From: Litorimonas sp964425355
Lineage (GTDB): Bacteria; Pseudomonadota; Alphaproteobacteria; Caulobacterales; Maricaulaceae
Assembly: GCA_964425355.1 (NCBI GenBank)
Contig: CAYRMO010000042.1
Location: 1 to 23,390, forward strand
Reading direction: 5' to 3'
Length of the DNA stretch: 23,390 bases
The notes under the pieces are model-generated. The model was not told where the DNA came from. It saw only the letters and a program-made list of their open reading frames with translations, and did not search any database. Both the position numbers and the translations under genes were made by a program. How positions within the stretch are numbered: the stretch's first letter is position 1; every line of letters begins with the position of its first letter. Positions 20,738 through 23,390 of the stretch are shown here, one piece after another.

Positions 20738-23170
20738 TTAACTATCGACCTCGGCCTCAAGCGCATTACTAATAATAAATTCACGACGCGGTTCGACCAC
20801 ATCTCCCATTAGCTTTGTAAAGAGCTCGTCTGTTGCATCTGCCGCTTCAACTTTGACCTGCAAAAGTGAACGCGCATTAGAGTCCAAAGTTGTCTCCCAT
20901 AGCTGATCAGGGTTCATTTCGCCAAGACCCTTATAGCGCTGAATTTTAAAGCCCTTACGTCCGCCTTCAAAAATAACCTCGAGCAATCTTGCGGGACCGG
21001 AGAGATAAACAGGCTCGGCCTCTCCTCGTCTGAATGTAGCTGTACCCGAATACGTTTCCATCAAAGACGGGGCTAATTTTTGCAAGCGGCGCGCATCCGC
21101 ACTATCGCGGAAAGATGGCCGCAAGGAAATCCGGTCCATAACGCCGCGAACGTCGCGTTCAAAGACAAGTGCACCGTCTTCATCATAGCGACCCGCCCAA
21201 CCATCTTCGCCCTCATCAGCAATGAGGTCGAGCCGTTGAATGGCTGTCTCTATGCGCTCTGGATGTTCTTCGACCGTCAGAATGCCCGCAATCGCAAGCT
21301 GGGCAATGGCGCTGTCCGGGGCACGGTGCTTCATCCGGTTCAAGAGATGTTGCACAGAAAGCGCTTCGCGGGCGACGCGTTTTAGGTCTTCACCCGAAAT
21401 CACTTCGCCATTATCCAGGGTCAAGGTCGCGTCTCTTGATCCTGCATCAATAAGATATTCATCCAGCTCGGCTTGGTCTTTAATATATTGTGTGTTTTTC
21501 CCACGCTCGACCTTATAGAGAGGCGGTTGCGCGATATAGAGATAGCCACGTTCGATCAGCTCAGGCATTTGCCGATAGAAAAACGTCAACAGCAATGTAC
21601 GAATATGGGCGCCGTCAACGTCAGCGTCGGTCATAATAACAATCTTATGGTAGCGCGCCTTATCTGCATTGAAATCTTCACGCCCAATCCCAGTCCCTAA
21701 GGCCGTAATCAGCGTCCCGATTTCCTGCGAAGATAACATGCGATCAAATCGCGCGCGCTCGACATTCAGGATTTTGCCTTTAAGCGGCAAGATCGCTTGG
21801 TTGTGACGATCACGCGCCTGTTTGGCCGAACCACCCGCAGAATCACCCTCCACAATGAAGATTTCGGACAATGCCGGATCACGTTCCTGACAATCTGCAA
21901 GCTTGCCGGGTAGAGACGCAACATCAAGCGAGCTCTTTTTCCGGGTCAGGTCCCGAGCTTTGCGGGCGGCTTCACGCGCCGCCGCCGCTTCGGCAATTTT
22001 TTGGACAATTAATTTCGCTTCCGTCGGATGTTCTTCAAACCATTCCCCCAAAGCTTCATTCATCGCAGATTCGACGACTGGGCGGACTTCGGAACTGACA
22101 AGCTTATCCTTGGTCTGAGACGAAAATTTCGGGTCAGGCACTTTGACCGAAAGCACACAGGTCAGGCCCTCGCGCGCATCATCGCCGGAGAGCTTCACCT
22201 TATCATTTTTCTTGGCCATATTCTGGGCATATGTGTTGATCGTCCGCGTCAGAGCGCCACGAAAACCTGCCAAATGCGTACCGCCATCGCGCTGCGGAAT
22301 ATTATTGGTGAAACAGCGCACATTCTCATGATAGCTATCATTCCACCACAGAGCCGCATCAACCGTGACACCCTCTTTTTCCGTATGCACCTTAATGGGT
22401 CCGTCCAAGAGGCCCGTTTTATTGGCATCTAGATGGCGCACAAAGGCTTCAATCCCGCCTTCATAGTGAAGCTCGGTCTCAATGGCTTCTTCAGGCCGTT
22501 CATCCCGCAAAATGATCATGACGCCGGAATTTAGAAAAGCGAGCTCACGCAAGCGGCGCTCAAGCGTATTCCGGTCAAATTCGACCATGGTGAAGGTTTC
22601 TTCAGATGGAAGGAACCGCACGGCGGTGCCTGTCAAAACTTTGGTTGTTCCGTCCCGGCGATTATCCTGGGGGGCGTCGCCGACGATCTTAAGCGGCGCG
22701 AGCGATTCGCCATGAGAAAACTCCATGTAATGTTCTTTGCCATCCCGCCAAATCGTAAGCTGTAGGGACACAGATAAGGCATTCACGACGGATACGCCCA
22801 CACCGTGAAGTCCGCCTGAGACCTTATAAGAATTCTGGTCAAATTTCCCGCCTGCATGGAGCTGGGTCATAATCACTTCGGCCGCCGAAATACCCTCTTC
22901 AGGATGCAACGCAACTGGGATGCCGCGGCCATTATCGCGAACCGAACAGGACCCATCGGGGTGCAATGTGACTTCGACGCGATCTGCATGGCCAGCCAAG
23001 CTTTCATCGATAGAATTATCGACAACCTCATAGACCATATGATGCAAGCCGGAGCCGTCATCTGTGTCGCCAATATACATGCCCGGGCGTTTTCGAACCG
23101 CATCTAGGCCTTTTAAAACCTTGATCGAATCGGCGCCATAGGCAGGGGTGTTTTGCTCGTCGTCAGACAT
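20738..23170 (-). CDS. gyrB: DNA gyrase subunit B
   Basis: 810 residues, close to the usual length. ATPase half of DNA gyrase, which introduces negative supercoils with GyrA. GHKL ATPase: YEVVDNSIDESLAGHAD (catalytic Glu and Mg-binding Asn), DNGRGIPV, and the lid GGKFDQNSYKVSGGLHGVGV. The transducer holds QTKDKLVSSEV with the switch lysine. Toprim: IVEGDSAGGSAKQ (Glu), PLKGKILNVERA and IMTDADVDGAHIRTLLLTFF (DxD). C-terminal tail: QRYKGLGEMNPDQLWETT. GyrB rather than ParE is indicated by length and by the QRYKGLGEMN context. The ATG follows directly after the U-tract of an upstream terminator, so there is no Shine-Dalgarno. Confidence 0.97.
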   Translation of the reverse strand: MSDDEQNTPAYGADSIKVLKGLDAVRKRPGMYIGDTDDGSGLHHMVYEVVDNSIDESLAGHADRVEVTLHPDGSCSVRDNGRGIPVALHPEEGISAAEVIMTQLHAGGKFDQNSYKVSGGLHGVGVSVVNALSVSLQLTIWRDGKEHYMEFSHGESLAPLKIVGDAPQDNRRDGTTKVLTGTAVRFLPSEETFTMVEFDRNTLERRLRELAFLNSGVMIILRDERPEEAIETELHYEGGIEAFVRHLDANKTGLLDGPIKVHTEKEGVTVDAALWWNDSYHENVRCFTNNIPQRDGGTHLAGFRGALTRTINTYAQNMAKKNDKVKLSGDDAREGLTCVLSVKVPDPKFSSQTKDKLVSSEVRPVVESAMNEALGEWFEEHPTEAKLIVQKIAEAAAAREAARKARDLTRKKSSLDVASLPGKLADCQERDPALSEIFIVEGDSAGGSAKQARDRHNQAILPLKGKILNVERARFDRMLSSQEIGTLITALGTGIGREDFNADKARYHKIVIMTDADVDGAHIRTLLLTFFYRQMPELIERGYLYIAQPPLYKVERGKNTQYIKDQAELDEYLIDAGSRDATLTLDNGEVISGEDLKRVAREALSVQHLLNRMKHRAPDSAIAQLAIAGILTVEEHPERIETAIQRLDLIADEGEDGWAGRYDEDGALVFERDVRGVMDRISLRPSFRDSADARRLQKLAPSLMETYSGTATFRRGEAEPVYLSGPARLLEVIFEGGRKGFKIQRYKGLGEMNPDQLWETTLDSNARSLLQVKVEAADATDELFTKLMGDVVEPRREFIISNALEAEVDS

Positions 23171-23211
23171 AAAAAAATCCTGTATGAATCACTTAGGATT
23201 CTTACAGGATT
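23171..23211 (-). terminator. Long hairpin and T-tract touching the gyrB ATG
   Basis: AATCCTGTA (23176-23184) pairs perfectly with TACAGGATT (23203-23211). Inside, across one T-T mismatch, GAATC (23186-23190) pairs with GATTC (23197-23201), leaving a 6-base loop. On the minus strand seven T precede the ATG at 23170. It lies 43 bases after the stop of the upstream DUF481 gene and is probably its terminator, but it may also control gyrB. Confidence 0.8.
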
Positions 23212-23253
23212 CTATTGCTAATTGTAAGGGTTGATCAAACGCCCTTAAGCGAC

Positions 23254-23390
23254 CTAGTTAACGGTATAAACCACACCAATACGCGTGATTGTGTCTGTAT
23301 TTTCTGTTCCTGGAGGAACATCGGTATGGTGATCTATCCGATAAGACGCGCGCGCCGCGAGATTACCTGCAAGATTGGCCGTAATCCCAA
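23254..23390 (-). CDS. DUF481 family outer-membrane protein, C-terminus only
   Basis: Only the last 44 residues are in the window. They end in strand-like segments GITANLAGNLAARASYRIDH, DVPPGTENTDTITRIGVVYT and a final VN. The SY-x(2)-D..(S/T)DVPPG..NTDT.TR.G.VY pattern is that of the last two barrel strands of DUF481 (YdiY-like) outer-membrane proteins. The TAG stop is at 23254-23256. The role of the family is unclear; some members respond to salt. Confidence 0.8.
   Translation of the reverse strand, partial: GITANLAGNLAARASYRIDHHTDVPPGTENTDTITRIGVVYTVN

Overview
The window looks like a chromosomal segment of a marine, moderately GC alphaproteobacterium. The pointers are a bacterial class I (archaeal-type) lysyl-tRNA synthetase, an IbpA-type Hsp20 behind a sigma-32-like promoter and a ROSE-like leader, a short class I ribonucleotide reductase behind paired NrdR boxes, an SCP2 protein, and many start codons without a Shine-Dalgarno sequence. 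Hyphomonadaceae/Maricaulales is my guess for the order; this is inference, with no marker comparison possible here.

Layout. 1-1139: the 3' end of an ammonium transporter gene with its terminator, then a LexA/CI-like HTH-S24 regulator. 1160-3616: a secreted TPR-like protein and lysK, both on the minus strand. 3690-6567: a tandem duplication of a 463-residue secreted protein (lectin-like N-terminus plus a DUF11 domain), promoter-proximal DNA included. 6588-8747: a small outer-membrane barrel protein, a decayed barrel-protein C-terminus, and an orphan AT-rich 2-oxoglutarate/Fe(II) oxygenase. 8942-11451: nrdA with a promoter covered by two NrdR boxes, then a regulatory region full of direct and inverted repeats shared with the divergent glycosyltransferase gene. 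11452-14877: GT4 glycosyltransferase, lysophospholipase-like hydrolase, SCP2 protein and a lipoprotein methyltransferase. 14975-15697: a complete heat-shock unit made of sigma-32-like promoter, ROSE-like thermometer, hsp20, and two 3' hairpins with CCUCC-bearing loops that resemble alphaproteobacterial anti-SD small RNAs. 15719-17654: a PanE/ApbA reductase and a divergent acyl-CoA thioesterase. 17681-20201: a phytase-like surface lipoprotein gene split over three frames by two shifts of the same sign. 20286-23390: gyrB with a small downstream partner gene, a strong terminator whose U-tract runs into the gyrB ATG, and the C-terminus of a DUF481 outer-membrane protein.

No single large defence or biosynthetic system is visible. 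The most unusual points are: (1) the split phytase-like gene, whose first shift falls exactly on an in-frame A AAU UUA heptamer followed by a stem-loop; (2) the hsp20 unit with its possible 3' UTR-derived small RNA; (3) the twin lectin/DUF11 genes with a patch that looks like gene conversion; (4) the repeat-rich region before the glycosyltransferase; (5) terminators that abut start codons. Three separate spots in the window (two in the phytase-like gene, one in the decayed barrel gene) are each explained by one missing base. Base-calling error must therefore be excluded before any biology is built on them.
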